Below are positions 41,433 through 47,450 of a stretch of DNA of 60,001 nt, one piece after another (position 1 is the first letter of the stretch; each line of letters opens with the position of its first letter). The notes beneath the pieces were generated by a model. It was not told where the DNA came from. It worked only from the letters and a program-made list of their open reading frames with translations, and made no database searches. The stretch spans positions 1 through 60,001 of the IMG/VR virus record IMGVR_UViG_3300042889_001592; one strand, 5' to 3'. This DNA is from a virus. The translations under genes were made by a program, and so were the position numbers.

Positions 41433-41830
41433 AACTGTACCTCGAATCTATTTTTCATTTGTACTAATTTTTCTTCTGGGACTCCATGCTCATTTACTCC
41501 TCCATGTCTATTTTCTACAATTAAAGAATAAACTCTGTATCCGTATTTTTCTGCTAGATCATAGTATGGTTGCATTTCCCATTCCTGAGTGAATGTATTT
41601 GATACTATAATTTTTTCATCAGGATTTATTCCGTTCCAATTTGACATTGACTCTTCAACTACTTGTCTACACCATTCATGAGCTGCTTTTAAATTTGAAG
41701 CATTGAATTCATATTCTCCTTTCTCATTAAGAAAGAAATGATCTGCTTCATACCAAGAACCCCCTATACAATTTGCAAATGTTGATTTACCTGCTCCAGG
41801 TAATCCTCTTAATAAAAATAACTCTTTCAT
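41429..41830 (-). CDS. P-loop kinase, polynucleotide-kinase/zeta-like
   Basis: The 133-residue protein has 'LLRGLPGAGKSTFAN' (Walker A at 9-16) and 'YYDLAEKYGYRVYSLIVENRHGGVNEHGVPEE', the pattern of AAA_33 and N4BP2-like kinases that phosphorylate 5' ends of nucleic acids. Next to an RNA ligase a 5'-OH RNA kinase role is likely. The protein is minimal, lacking a phosphatase domain; the phosphoesterase encoded upstream could supply that. Confidence 0.78.
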   Translation of the reverse strand: MKELFLLRGLPGAGKSTFANCIGGSWYEADHFFLNEKGEYEFNASNLKAAHEWCRQVVEESMSNWNGINPDEKIIVSNTFTQEWEMQPYYDLAEKYGYRVYSLIVENRHGGVNEHGVPEEKLVQMKNRFEVQL

Positions 41831-41831
41831 A

Positions 41832-41972
41832 CTATTCTCTTTTATCAGATAAATACTTTAAATAAAATGCCCATACTAAGTAGAATGTAGCTCTATCAAT
41901 TTCTCCTGTCCATGTTGCTCCTACAGCCAAACCTGTACTTATTGCTGAGGCTATTAGTAGTGTTGTTTTCAT
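41832..41972 (-). CDS. small hydrophobic protein
   Basis: A 46-residue frame from the ATG at 41972 begins MKTTLLIASAISTGLAVG and has a second weak hydrophobic segment. It could be a small membrane or exported peptide. It lies between membrane and kinase genes with spacing of three bases or less. Confidence 0.55.
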   Translation of the reverse strand: MKTTLLIASAISTGLAVGATWTGEIDRATFYLVWAFYLKYLSDKRE

Positions 41973-41975
41973 ATT

Positions 41976-42245
41976 TTATATTTTTATAATATTATTTACT
42001 ACTAATGCTCCTATGGCGTAACCTAAAGCTAAAGCAAAGGCCATTTTTATACGTTCATTCCAGAATTTAGATTCTACCATATAACCTGCAAACGGTAAAG
42101 CTAGAAATGGACCAATAAAAGCAAAAAATACCATTCCTATTGTATTAGCTTCTGCTGTAAAGCGAATATAGAATGTTGAACAAATCTCTATAATTAAAGC
42201 ACTTGTAAAAATTATTCCATATTTTATATTAGATTCTTTTCTCAT
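41976..42245 (-). CDS. small membrane protein
   Basis: The 89-residue protein has three hydrophobic segments. No family is recognised. It overlaps the phosphoesterase by 17 bases. Confidence 0.6.
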   Translation of the reverse strand: MRKESNIKYGIIFTSALIIEICSTFYIRFTAEANTIGMVFFAFIGPFLALPFAGYMVESKFWNERIKMAFALALGYAIGALVVNNIIKI

Positions 42246-42879
42246 GATGATCCTTTGGCAACTCTAACTTTCTTATTGGCTGTTTTTCCATCAACGATAA
42301 TACTTCGTCTAATGAAATTGGCTCTAAACCGTTTCCATCTACTCCAACATCCATTGCTTTACCCTCTGCTACTCTTATATCTGCCGGTAAATGAACGTGT
42401 CCATGTAAGTGAATTACTCCGATGTTCATATCATGCCATGACGCAATTGGATAGTGCATACAAACAAAAGTAAACTTTTCAGTTGTTGCTTTGTTGATTG
42501 GTCTTCTTACTTCTAATCTCAAGTATTGCTGTACTGAAGAAAATAGTCTTTGAATACCTTCCTTGTTTCTTTCAATGTGGTGATCATGGTTTCCAAGTAC
42601 CAAGTGAATGTTTTTACAGTTGATTTGACTTCTGAATTCTTCAATCTTATCAAATCCTCCAAAGCTAAAATCCCCTAAGTGAATTAGAATATCATCTTCA
42701 CCAACCATGTTGTTGATGTTATCCACCAAAGTCTTATTCATAGAGGCAAGTGAATCGAATTCTCTTGTCAAGTTTGAAGACTCAGTCCAGTTTGTAGTAG
42801 CACTGCAAATGTTTGAATGTGAGTAATGTGTGTCTGATGTAAAGAACAATTGTTGTCCTTTTTCTAATACTAGTTTCAT
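42229..42879 (-). CDS. metallophosphoesterase
   Basis: The 216-residue protein shows 'FFTSDTHYSHSNIC', 'LIHLGDFSFGG', 'LVLGNHDHH', 'CMHYPIASW' and 'HLHGHVH', a complete dimetal phosphoesterase site of the YfcE/phage type. It heads the RNA-repair operon. A 2',3'-cyclic phosphodiesterase or 3'-phosphatase activity on RNA would fit the ligase and kinase downstream, but substrate is inferred. Confidence 0.85.
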   Translation of the reverse strand: MKLVLEKGQQLFFTSDTHYSHSNICSATTNWTESSNLTREFDSLASMNKTLVDNINNMVGEDDILIHLGDFSFGGFDKIEEFRSQINCKNIHLVLGNHDHHIERNKEGIQRLFSSVQQYLRLEVRRPINKATTEKFTFVCMHYPIASWHDMNIGVIHLHGHVHLPADIRVAEGKAMDVGVDGNGLEPISLDEVLSLMEKQPIRKLELPKDHHEKRI

Positions 42880-42896
42880 GTCTTATTAATTATACC

Positions 42897-42927
42897 TAAA
42901 TATACGAATAAAAGCCTGCCGAAGCAA
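42897..42927 (-). promoter_or_regulatory. promoter of the RNA-repair operon, fused to terminator
   Basis: TTG, 20 bases, TATATTTAGGTAT, with the TTG inside the CTTGC of the terminator arm. Confidence 0.85.
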
Positions 42928-42934
42928 GCTTTTT
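42909..42934 (-). terminator. terminator after the structured RNA
   Basis: AAAGCTTGC-TTCG-GCAGGCTTT with a UUCG tetraloop. Confidence 0.85.
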
Positions 42935-42954
42935 GTTAATTATTTTTAAAAAAA

Positions 42955-43258
42955 TTGTTGCTGGGATGTAAAGCATATAGACGATGTCGAATGCAAAATC
43001 AAGGTCAAAGACCTTCCTTACCACAAAGGCAAGGACAAGAACTAAGTCTCAAAGTTGTTAGCCAATTACCTCTTTCGAGCAGACCTGTCTAACGGTTGAG
43101 TTCTATCTCAGTTTTGTAAAGTTTGTAAGGAAGCGAGTGTTAAAGGGCACCTGGCCATTAAATGTAGTTGATTTGCTATCATATAGTTTTATATTTAAAA
43201 CTCCACTATCCCAGCATAAAGCTTTGGAGGATCGGCTTGTGCTTACCTCCTTAGCACC
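42955..43258 (-). ncRNA. candidate structured non-coding RNA downstream of a coiled-coil gene
   Basis: No open frame fills these 300 bases. A perfect 9-bp helix joins 43216-43208 to 42967-42959. Between its arms are hairpins such as CTC-GAAA-GAG, CCTTGCC-TTTGT-GGTAAGG and AAGGTC-TTT-GACCTT. Before the helix a GTGCT/AGCAC hairpin (43257-43239) carries AAGGAGG in its loop, which can pair with CCTCC at 43230-43226 as a pseudoknot. A GNRA loop and a G-U pair hold only on the minus strand. It starts four bases after the 43262 stop and ends before a terminator, so it is probably cut from that message. Confidence 0.6.
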
Positions 43259-43261
43259 AAA

Positions 43262-44173
43262 TTATTGTAACTGTTTTAAGAACATATCAACCACTGGCTG
43301 AAATCTAGAATCAATATCAATCTTCATATTAGCAGCTTCTTTGATTCTTTCTTGACGTTTTGCTTCAAATTCATTAGAAGCTTTTCTAAAATCAGCTCTC
43401 CATTTCTCCAACCCTGCATTGTAGTCAGCATCCTGTTTGCCGTTTATCTCATTCAATTCAGCTTGAATTTCTGCTCTTTCATTAGCAATACGAGCATTTT
43501 CAGTTGTTACTGAGTTCTTTACTTTAGATTTAAAGTAGTTAACTTTTTGCTCATAGTTTCTATGAAGACTAGCTAACTCTTCGTGAATTGCAAGTAACCC
43601 TTCTGAGGTGTGGTGAATAGAAACTTTCATAGGAGTTTTCTTTCCTACTTCGATTTCCATAAACTCTAAAGTCTTAATGGTAGGTAATTCACTTCTTAAT
43701 TTATCTAATTTACCTCCTTTGTGGATAAATTGTCCAATATGTGAAGCGTAAGCTTCTGCTTCTAAGTATTCGTTATACTCTGCTGTAGTCAATTGAGACC
43801 ATCCCCATTCCTCATCTATTAAGGAAGGTAATTCTTTAGTTGCAGTTTTAGGTCTTTCTGGAGCTAGGATAGTATAGTCAAAGTCCTCAAATTGGATCTC
43901 TTTGATTAATTCGTCTTTTGCTTTGATGTTCTCCATCAAGAAGGCTTGTGTAGCAGATAGTCTTGCTTTTTCTGTTAACAGTTCTACTGTATTTGCAGGC
44001 ATTGGATTACCCTGAGTCTCAGTATAGGTCTCTGAGCCAATTACTAATGTTTTAGAAACATTATTAACATCTGCTAATTTATTAGAAATTTCTTTTGCTC
44101 TTTGATTGCACAAGTTTGAGATTGATTGTGCTTGAGACATTGATAACCCTTTTGTAGATAACGAATTTTTCAT
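43262..44173 (-). CDS. hypothetical coiled-coil phage protein
   Basis: The 303-residue protein has long charged helices, with a clear coiled coil at about 195-280 ('ARIANERAEIQAELNEING'). No enzymatic motif, signal peptide or membrane segment is seen. The family is not recognised. It is alone in its operon with the structured RNA, so the two may be functionally linked. Confidence 0.7.
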   Translation of the reverse strand: MKNSLSTKGLSMSQAQSISNLCNQRAKEISNKLADVNNVSKTLVIGSETYTETQGNPMPANTVELLTEKARLSATQAFLMENIKAKDELIKEIQFEDFDYTILAPERPKTATKELPSLIDEEWGWSQLTTAEYNEYLEAEAYASHIGQFIHKGGKLDKLRSELPTIKTLEFMEIEVGKKTPMKVSIHHTSEGLLAIHEELASLHRNYEQKVNYFKSKVKNSVTTENARIANERAEIQAELNEINGKQDADYNAGLEKWRADFRKASNEFEAKRQERIKEAANMKIDIDSRFQPVVDMFLKQLQ

Positions 44174-44202
44174 ATGATAACTTTTTAATTTTGATTTATA
44201 CT

Positions 44203-44233
44203 CTAATATAAGAAGAAAGGTTCAGGTTTCCAA
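44203..44233 (-). promoter_or_regulatory. promoter of the coiled-coil/ncRNA operon, fused to terminator
   Basis: TTG, 20 bases, TATATTAGAGTAT. Confidence 0.75.
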
Positions 44234-44243
44234 ACCTTTCTCC
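44211..44243 (-). terminator. terminator after the 44253 gene
   Basis: AGAAAGGTT/AACCTTTCT hairpin followed by TCTT on the minus strand. It ends the second tRNA transcript. Confidence 0.75.
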
Positions 44244-44252
44244 GAATATTTC

Positions 44253-44486
44253 TTATTGGTGATGTTTGATATACCTCCCATGTCTGTCTACTCTGACATT
44301 CATTCTTGTTAAATCAAAATACCAATTGTTAAACTTACCCAAGCGAGATTTCTGTCTTGCTTGTAGGTTTGCAGATTTTTCTGCTTCTTCTCGTCCGTTC
44401 TCTGTTGTTTCAACAAAAAACGTGGGAGCCTGAACACCAGTCATGCTGGTTGGAACTACTCTCCAAATTCTCAATTTCTGAGTCAT
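44253..44486 (-). CDS. small basic hypothetical protein
   Basis: The ATG at 44486 gives 77 residues (the longer frame starts with TTG). It is basic, with 'NLQARQKSRLGKFNNWYFDL' and a His/Arg-rich end. No family is recognised. It follows the tRNA array on the same transcript. Confidence 0.6.
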   Translation of the reverse strand: MTQKLRIWRVVPTSMTGVQAPTFFVETTENGREEAEKSANLQARQKSRLGKFNNWYFDLTRMNVRVDRHGRYIKHHQ

Positions 44487-44553
44487 AATACTTGAACTAG
44501 TCAAGTACTACATTGGAGATGAGGGAATTGCTCTCATATTGGATAAACTTTAG

Positions 44554-44627
44554 TGTCCTATACAGGATTCGAACCTGTGACCTTCTCGTTATGAGCGAGC
44601 TGCTCTAACCGGCTGAGCTAAAAGGAC
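44554..44627 (-). tRNA. tRNA-Met (CAT)
   Basis: Canonical cloverleaf; anticodon loop CTCATAA, T loop TTCGAAT, acceptor GTCCTTT paired with ATAGGAC apart from one mismatch. Confidence 0.92.
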
Positions 44628-44634
44628 AATTTGT

Positions 44635-44702
44635 AGCGTAGCGTGGACTCGAACCACCCCCCAGGCTTATGAGACCTAGATGCAACCTTTACACCTTAAC
44701 GC
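44635..44702 (-). tRNA. tRNA with CAT anticodon, weak acceptor stem
   Basis: Anticodon loop CTCATAA and T loop TTCGAGT are clear. Only four acceptor pairs (GCGT/ACGC) are good, so the ends are uncertain by a few bases. Confidence 0.7.
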
Positions 44703-44712
44703 AATTTATAAG

Positions 44713-44785
44713 CGGTCTGCACGGGGATCGAACCCGCAATCTTCGCAGTGACAGTGCGACGTGTTACCAATAACACCTCCAGACC
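44713..44785 (-). tRNA. tRNA-Asp (GTC)
   Basis: Canonical cloverleaf with anticodon loop CTGTCAC and discriminator G. Confidence 0.93.
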
Positions 44786-44839
44786 AAAATGCCCGTCTGT
44801 TCCGAGCTGTCAACCACCAGCTGTTATACAGCTGTATAG

Positions 44840-44911
44840 TGGAGCTACCGGGATTCGAACCCGGAATAACAGAATGCAAATCTATCGTGATGCCAATTTC
44901 ACTATAGCCCC
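44840..44911 (-). tRNA. tRNA-Ala (TGC)
   Basis: Canonical cloverleaf, anticodon loop TTTGCAT, acceptor starts GGGGCTA. Confidence 0.93.
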
Positions 44912-44987
44912 AGTTACTCGTCTTTCCGAGTCGTCAAATCTAGAAGCTGATTAAGCTATTCCTCCTAATACGAATAAAGAGCTCTGT

Positions 44988-45057
44988 ACTGCGTACGGGA
45001 TTCGAACCCGTGCCTTATCATAGAAAGTGATACGTGTTTACCCCTTCACTAACGCAG
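44988..45057 (-). tRNA. tRNA-Glu (TTC)
   Basis: Canonical cloverleaf, anticodon loop CTTTCTA in a 5-bp TATCA/TGATA stem. Confidence 0.9.
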
Positions 45058-45064
45058 CAATTTG

Positions 45065-45136
45065 AGCGGCTAGAGAGAATCGAACTCTCATCTTTAGATT
45101 GGAAGTCTAAAGTAATGACCATTATACGATAGCCGC
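45065..45136 (-). tRNA. tRNA-Gly (TCC)
   Basis: Canonical cloverleaf, anticodon loop CTTCCAA, discriminator T. Confidence 0.93.
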
Positions 45137-45141
45137 AGTTG

Positions 45142-45215
45142 AGCTTCTGGACGGGATCGAACCGACTCTATTCTGGGTTACAAATCCAGTGCACCACCAT
45201 TTGTGCGTCAGAAGC
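45142..45215 (-). tRNA. tRNA-Thr (TGT)
   Basis: Anticodon loop TTTGTAA; acceptor GCTTCTG/CAGAAGC pairs fully. Confidence 0.9.
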
Positions 45216-45221
45216 AAATTT

Positions 45222-45326
45222 AAACTATTAGAGGCTATTGGGAGTCATCAGTGGCAGCCTTTCACCGTAAACTCGGCTTCCCAATCTTATCTGCACATCT
45301 ATCTAACTTTTTACGCATAATAGTTT
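45222..45326 (-). ncRNA. structured spacer RNA closed by a 9-bp stem
   Basis: AAACTATTA pairs with TAATAGTTT at the two ends. Inside are TGCG/TGCA and a 7-bp ATTGGGA/TCCCAAT stem holding AGCC/GGCT. There is no TTCGA loop and no anticodon-like arm. Confidence 0.45.
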
Positions 45327-45334
45327 ATATTTTA

Positions 45335-45406
45335 ATTAGAGCCGGGCTATGAATCCGTTCTGCAGGTTAGCCCCTGCTGCTTTAACCTTTATAAGCTAAC
45401 TCTAAT
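45335..45406 (-). ncRNA. degenerate or non-canonical tRNA-like element
   Basis: The acceptor TTAGAGT/GCTCTAA, U8-A9 and a D arm GCTT-ATAAAGGTTA-AAGC with GG are all present. The anticodon arm is GCAGG-GGCTAA-CCTGC with a 6-base loop lacking U33. The T arm is only CGG/CCG around ATTCATAGC. It may be a decaying tRNA or a tRNA-like RNA. Confidence 0.5.
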
Positions 45407-45410
45407 TTTG

Positions 45411-45484
45411 TACCCAAGGAGGGACTCGAACCCTCAATATCTAGATCCTAAGTCTAGCGTGTCTGCCAATTCCACCACTCGGGC
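45411..45484 (-). tRNA. tRNA-Leu (TAG), short variable arm
   Basis: Anticodon loop CTTAGGA, acceptor GCCCGAG. The variable region is about five bases, unusual for tRNA-Leu. Confidence 0.88.
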
Positions 45485-45578
45485 ATTTGCCGCATGTGCG
45501 GCCACTTATCAATCGGTAGCTCCCTCTCGTTGTCCATCTGTGGGTGTAACACATTTGGTAGAGGGTCGAACCTTCAAT

Positions 45579-45650
45579 GAGGTCGGTGTTGGAATCGAAC
45601 CAACGTTACAGAGTTTGCAATCCTGCGCCTAACCATTCGGCCAACCGACC
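45579..45650 (-). tRNA. tRNA-Cys (GCA)
   Basis: Anticodon loop TTGCAAA, acceptor GGTCGGT/ACCGACC (5' GGTCGGT, 3' ACCGACC). Confidence 0.9.
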
Positions 45651-45655
45651 AATTT

Positions 45656-45719
45656 AAACATCTAGCCTGACCTGCCAGACAGTACGTGTCGTCGATCGTG
45701 CGTTACGTAGTAGATGTTT
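45656..45719 (-). ncRNA. spacer element closed by a 9-bp stem
   Basis: AAACATCTA pairs with TAGATGTTT around 46 bases that contain GACA-CGTAC-TGTC. There is no tRNA consensus. It lies between the second tRNA promoter and tRNA-Cys. Confidence 0.4.
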
Positions 45720-45737
45720 TATCTTCTTTCTTATACT

Positions 45738-45768
45738 TAAAGATATGAACTTTATTTCTTTCTAGCAA
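45738..45768 (-). promoter_or_regulatory. promoter of the second tRNA block
   Basis: TTG, 20 bases, TATCTTTAAGTAT; transcribes from 45.73 kb down through 44253. Confidence 0.8.
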
Positions 45769-45777
45769 CTTTTTTTA

Positions 45778-46284
45778 CTAAAAAAATAAAAAAGTTTCCC
45801 ATTCCTTTGGTATGTGTGTCATAGTTCTCATTAACATTAAATAGTGAGGTCTTTTTGGTTCTGGAATTTCCTTACCGTATTCCTCTAATGTTAAATCTGC
45901 TTTCTCATGATTACATGGTCTGCAGGCTGTTACTAAATTATCCCAAGCATCTTTTCCTCCTTTTGATTGAGGTATAACATGGTCAAGTGTTAGTGTTCTT
46001 TGATTTGAACATCCGCAGTAAACACATTCGTAATTATCTCTTCTATAAATATTCTCTCTTGTTAGAGCTACTTTTTGAATATTATGTTTTACATATGTAA
46101 ATACTCTAATAATAGAAGGTTTATAAATTGTTAATTCTGGGTTATACAGATTAAATGTTTCTGGATGTTCAGCTATTACTTCAGCATTACCTTTATAAGA
46201 AATCACGAAAGCTCTTTCTGTACTTATAACTGATCTTGCGATAAAGCTGGCATCTACTACTAGTGCTTTTTGATACTTACTCAT
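45778..46284 (-). CDS. HNH endonuclease in the tRNA array
   Basis: The 168-residue protein has the classical HNH core with zinc knuckles: 'ECVYCGCSNQRTLTLDHVIPQSKGGKDAWDNLVTACRPCNHEK'. His-Asn-His and the two CxxC pairs are intact. The N-terminal 70 residues are an extra domain. Its position between two tRNA blocks suggests a mobile homing-type gene that uses tRNA arrays as a safe site, or a spread agent for them. Confidence 0.88.
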   Translation of the reverse strand: MSKYQKALVVDASFIARSVISTERAFVISYKGNAEVIAEHPETFNLYNPELTIYKPSIIRVFTYVKHNIQKVALTRENIYRRDNYECVYCGCSNQRTLTLDHVIPQSKGGKDAWDNLVTACRPCNHEKADLTLEEYGKEIPEPKRPHYLMLMRTMTHIPKEWETFLFF

Positions 46285-46316
46285 GATTTACTTTTTTTAA
46301 TGAAACAATATATTTG

Positions 46317-46387
46317 CGCGAACCCTAGGAATCGAACCCAGCCGTCGAGGTTTTGGAGACCTGACCGACACCTTGTCTGTGGAACGC
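46317..46387 (-). tRNA. tRNA-Trp (CCA)
   Basis: Anticodon loop CTCCAAA. The acceptor has two T-T mismatches in the middle. Confidence 0.85.
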
Positions 46388-46395
46388 ATTTGTAG

Positions 46396-46447
46396 GGTAT
46401 CGCTTAACCTACCTAGATTAGCCTCATCTACTTAACCCTTATGAGGG
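46396..46447 (-). ncRNA. three-hairpin spacer RNA
   Basis: Three adjacent hairpins read on the minus strand as CCCT-CATA-AGGG, TAGAT-GAGGCTA-ATCTA (5 bp with a 7-base loop, anticodon-arm size) and GGTA-GGTTAAGCGA-TACC. No closing stem is evident. Confidence 0.4.
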
Positions 46448-46459
46448 ACGATTTTTTTG

Positions 46460-46531
46460 AACCCATACCTGGACTTGAACCAGGACTGAAACGTTAGAAG
46501 CGTTTAGTTCTTCCGATTAAACTATACGGGC
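46460..46531 (-). tRNA. tRNA-Arg (TCT)
   Basis: Canonical cloverleaf, anticodon loop CTTCTAA in AAACG/CGTTT. Confidence 0.92.
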
Positions 46532-46536
46532 AGTTG

Positions 46537-46608
46537 AGGTCTTAGTAGGAGTCGAACCTACGTTCTATCGTTCGTAGCGATAAGTTTTTCCAATTAAACT
46601 ATAAGACC
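46537..46608 (-). tRNA. tRNA-Arg (ACG)
   Basis: Canonical cloverleaf, anticodon loop CTACGAA in TATCG/CGATA. Use of the family-box CGN set would need A34 editing. Confidence 0.92.
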
Positions 46609-46613
46609 AAATA

Positions 46614-46679
46614 AGAGAGGCTTTATTTAAGCTACTTTCTGCTATGCAACAGGGTAGGCAATTAGTCCTACATCTCTCT
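46614..46679 (-). ncRNA. tRNA-like cloverleaf without tRNA consensus
   Basis: On the minus strand: AGAGAG, AU, GUAGG-ACUAAUUG-CCUAC, C, CUGUU-GCAU-AGCAG, AAAGUA, GCUU-AAAUA-AAGC, CUCUCU. This is an acceptor stem and three arms in 66 bases, with AU at the 8-9 position. One pair is G-U on this strand and would be a C-A mismatch on the other. No TTCGA loop is present. Confidence 0.5.
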
Positions 46680-46684
46680 CTTTG

Positions 46685-46764
46685 TACCCCTGACTGGAGT
46701 CGAACCAGCAAGCCTGAGCGCCAAGTTTTAAGCCTGGTGTGTTTACCATTTTCACCACAGGGAT
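46685..46764 (-). tRNA. tRNA-Leu (TAA)
   Basis: Anticodon loop CTTAAAA, longer variable region, acceptor ATCCCTG/CAGGGGT. Confidence 0.9.
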
Positions 46765-46771
46765 ATGTTTG

Positions 46772-46844
46772 TGTGAAAGATGGGACTCGAACCCACAATC
46801 TCCTGAACCACAATCAGACGCTTTACCAATTCAGCTACAATCAC
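46772..46844 (-). tRNA. tRNA-His (GTG)
   Basis: Anticodon loop TTGTGGT; a G precedes position 1 as required for histidyl identity. Confidence 0.9.
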
Positions 46845-46851
46845 CATATTG

Positions 46852-46921
46852 TACCGACTACAAGTTACGCTCTTGTCTGAGAATACTTATGAGATATTCT
46901 CGATCCTAGATCAAGTCGGTA
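46852..46921 (-). ncRNA. perfect tRNA-like cloverleaf with CAU loop and no T-loop consensus
   Basis: The minus strand reads UACCGACU, U, GAUC-UAG-GAUC, GAGAAUA-UCUCAUAAG-UAUUCUC, AG, ACAAG-AGCGUAA-CUUGU, AGUCGGUA. All 24 pairs are Watson-Crick in 70 bases. The T-arm position has exactly 5 bp and a 7-base loop. The anticodon loop contains CUCAUAA, the loop of both CAT tRNAs here. The D arm is cut to a 3-base loop without GG and the T loop lacks UUCGA. Confidence 0.6.
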
Positions 46922-46924
46922 GTT

Positions 46925-47050
46925 GATAGGGAACCTCTTACCCTATCGCTGTACTATCTGATTTTAAAGTGTCTTACCACGGGGCCCCGTTCGTACTTCC
47001 TTCTCCTGCATTCCTTAGATGCGTTGTGAGGACGGTGAGGAGGTTTTTTT
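46925..47050 (-). other. structured spacer between tRNA-His and tRNA-Ser
   Basis: It contains GATAGGG/CCCTATC (7 bp), the palindrome ACGGGGCCCCGT, and GCAT-7-ATGC. The 15-mer CGGTGAGGAGGTTTT at 47033-47047 also occurs at 17861. No gene is seen. Confidence 0.4.
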
Positions 47051-47051
47051 G

Positions 47052-47134
47052 AGGAAAGCAGAGGTATCGAACCCCATGCCCGAAGGCACGATACGCTTAG
47101 CAAGCGGTCTCAACTCCTAGTTGATTTACTTTCC
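47052..47134 (-). tRNA. tRNA-Ser (GCT)
   Basis: Anticodon loop TTGCTAA and a long variable arm GTGCC-TTC-GGGCA. Confidence 0.9.
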
Positions 47135-47139
47135 CTTTG

Positions 47140-47213
47140 TAGGTAATATAGGAATCGAACCTATAACCTCTCACGTATCAGGCGAGTGCTCTAACCAATT
47201 GAGCTAATTACCT
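47140..47213 (-). tRNA. tRNA-Ile (GAT)
   Basis: Canonical cloverleaf, anticodon loop CTGATAC, acceptor AGGTAAT/ATTACCT. Confidence 0.93.
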
Positions 47214-47220
47214 ATTTTTG

Positions 47221-47364
47221 TGCTCATAGCTGGAATCGAACCAACCTCGATAAGTCACTTACTCCAACCAACTGCTACTTGTTACGTACCTTGAGCTTTT
47301 ACGATTGACCGTCACGTTATCCCACTTCAGGTTGGGGAGCTACCACACTACCTGTTATACGAGC
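47221..47364 (-). tRNA. oversized tRNA-like gene (144 nt), identity unclear
   Basis: The acceptor GCTCGTA/TATGAGC and the T arm GTTGG-TTCGATT-CCAGC are canonical, but they are about 70 bases further apart than normal. A possible CTGAAGT loop lies in the first half. An alternative 5' strand GCTCAAG gives a 75-base tRNA with a poor anticodon stem. It might contain an intron or be two merged elements. Confidence 0.5.
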
Positions 47365-47372
47365 ATTTAATT

Positions 47373-47446
47373 GCGGGCCTGGGAGGAATCGAACCTCCAT
47401 AAGATGATTAACAGTCATCCGTAATAACCTTTATACGACAAACCCG
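47373..47446 (-). tRNA. tRNA-Asn (GTT)
   Basis: Anticodon loop CTGTTAA in GATGA/TCATC. Confidence 0.93.
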
Positions 47447-47450
47447 GTTG

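Noticed and set aside
42955-43258. Structured RNA read as tmRNA, RNase P RNA or a group I intron
   Set aside because: No tRNA-like end with TTCGA, no tag frame, no RNase P core and no P3/P7 pairing could be found.
44748-44954. Plus-strand frames across the tRNA array (also 45408-45632 and 46644-46880)
   Set aside because: They contain translated T-arm repeats (such as GIRTRN or GSRTRN patterns), the usual false reading of tRNA genes.
45270-45300. CTGATGA and GAAA in the 45222-45326 element suggested a hammerhead ribozyme
   Set aside because: Order and spacing do not allow stems I, II and III; only eight bases separate GAAA from CTGATGA.
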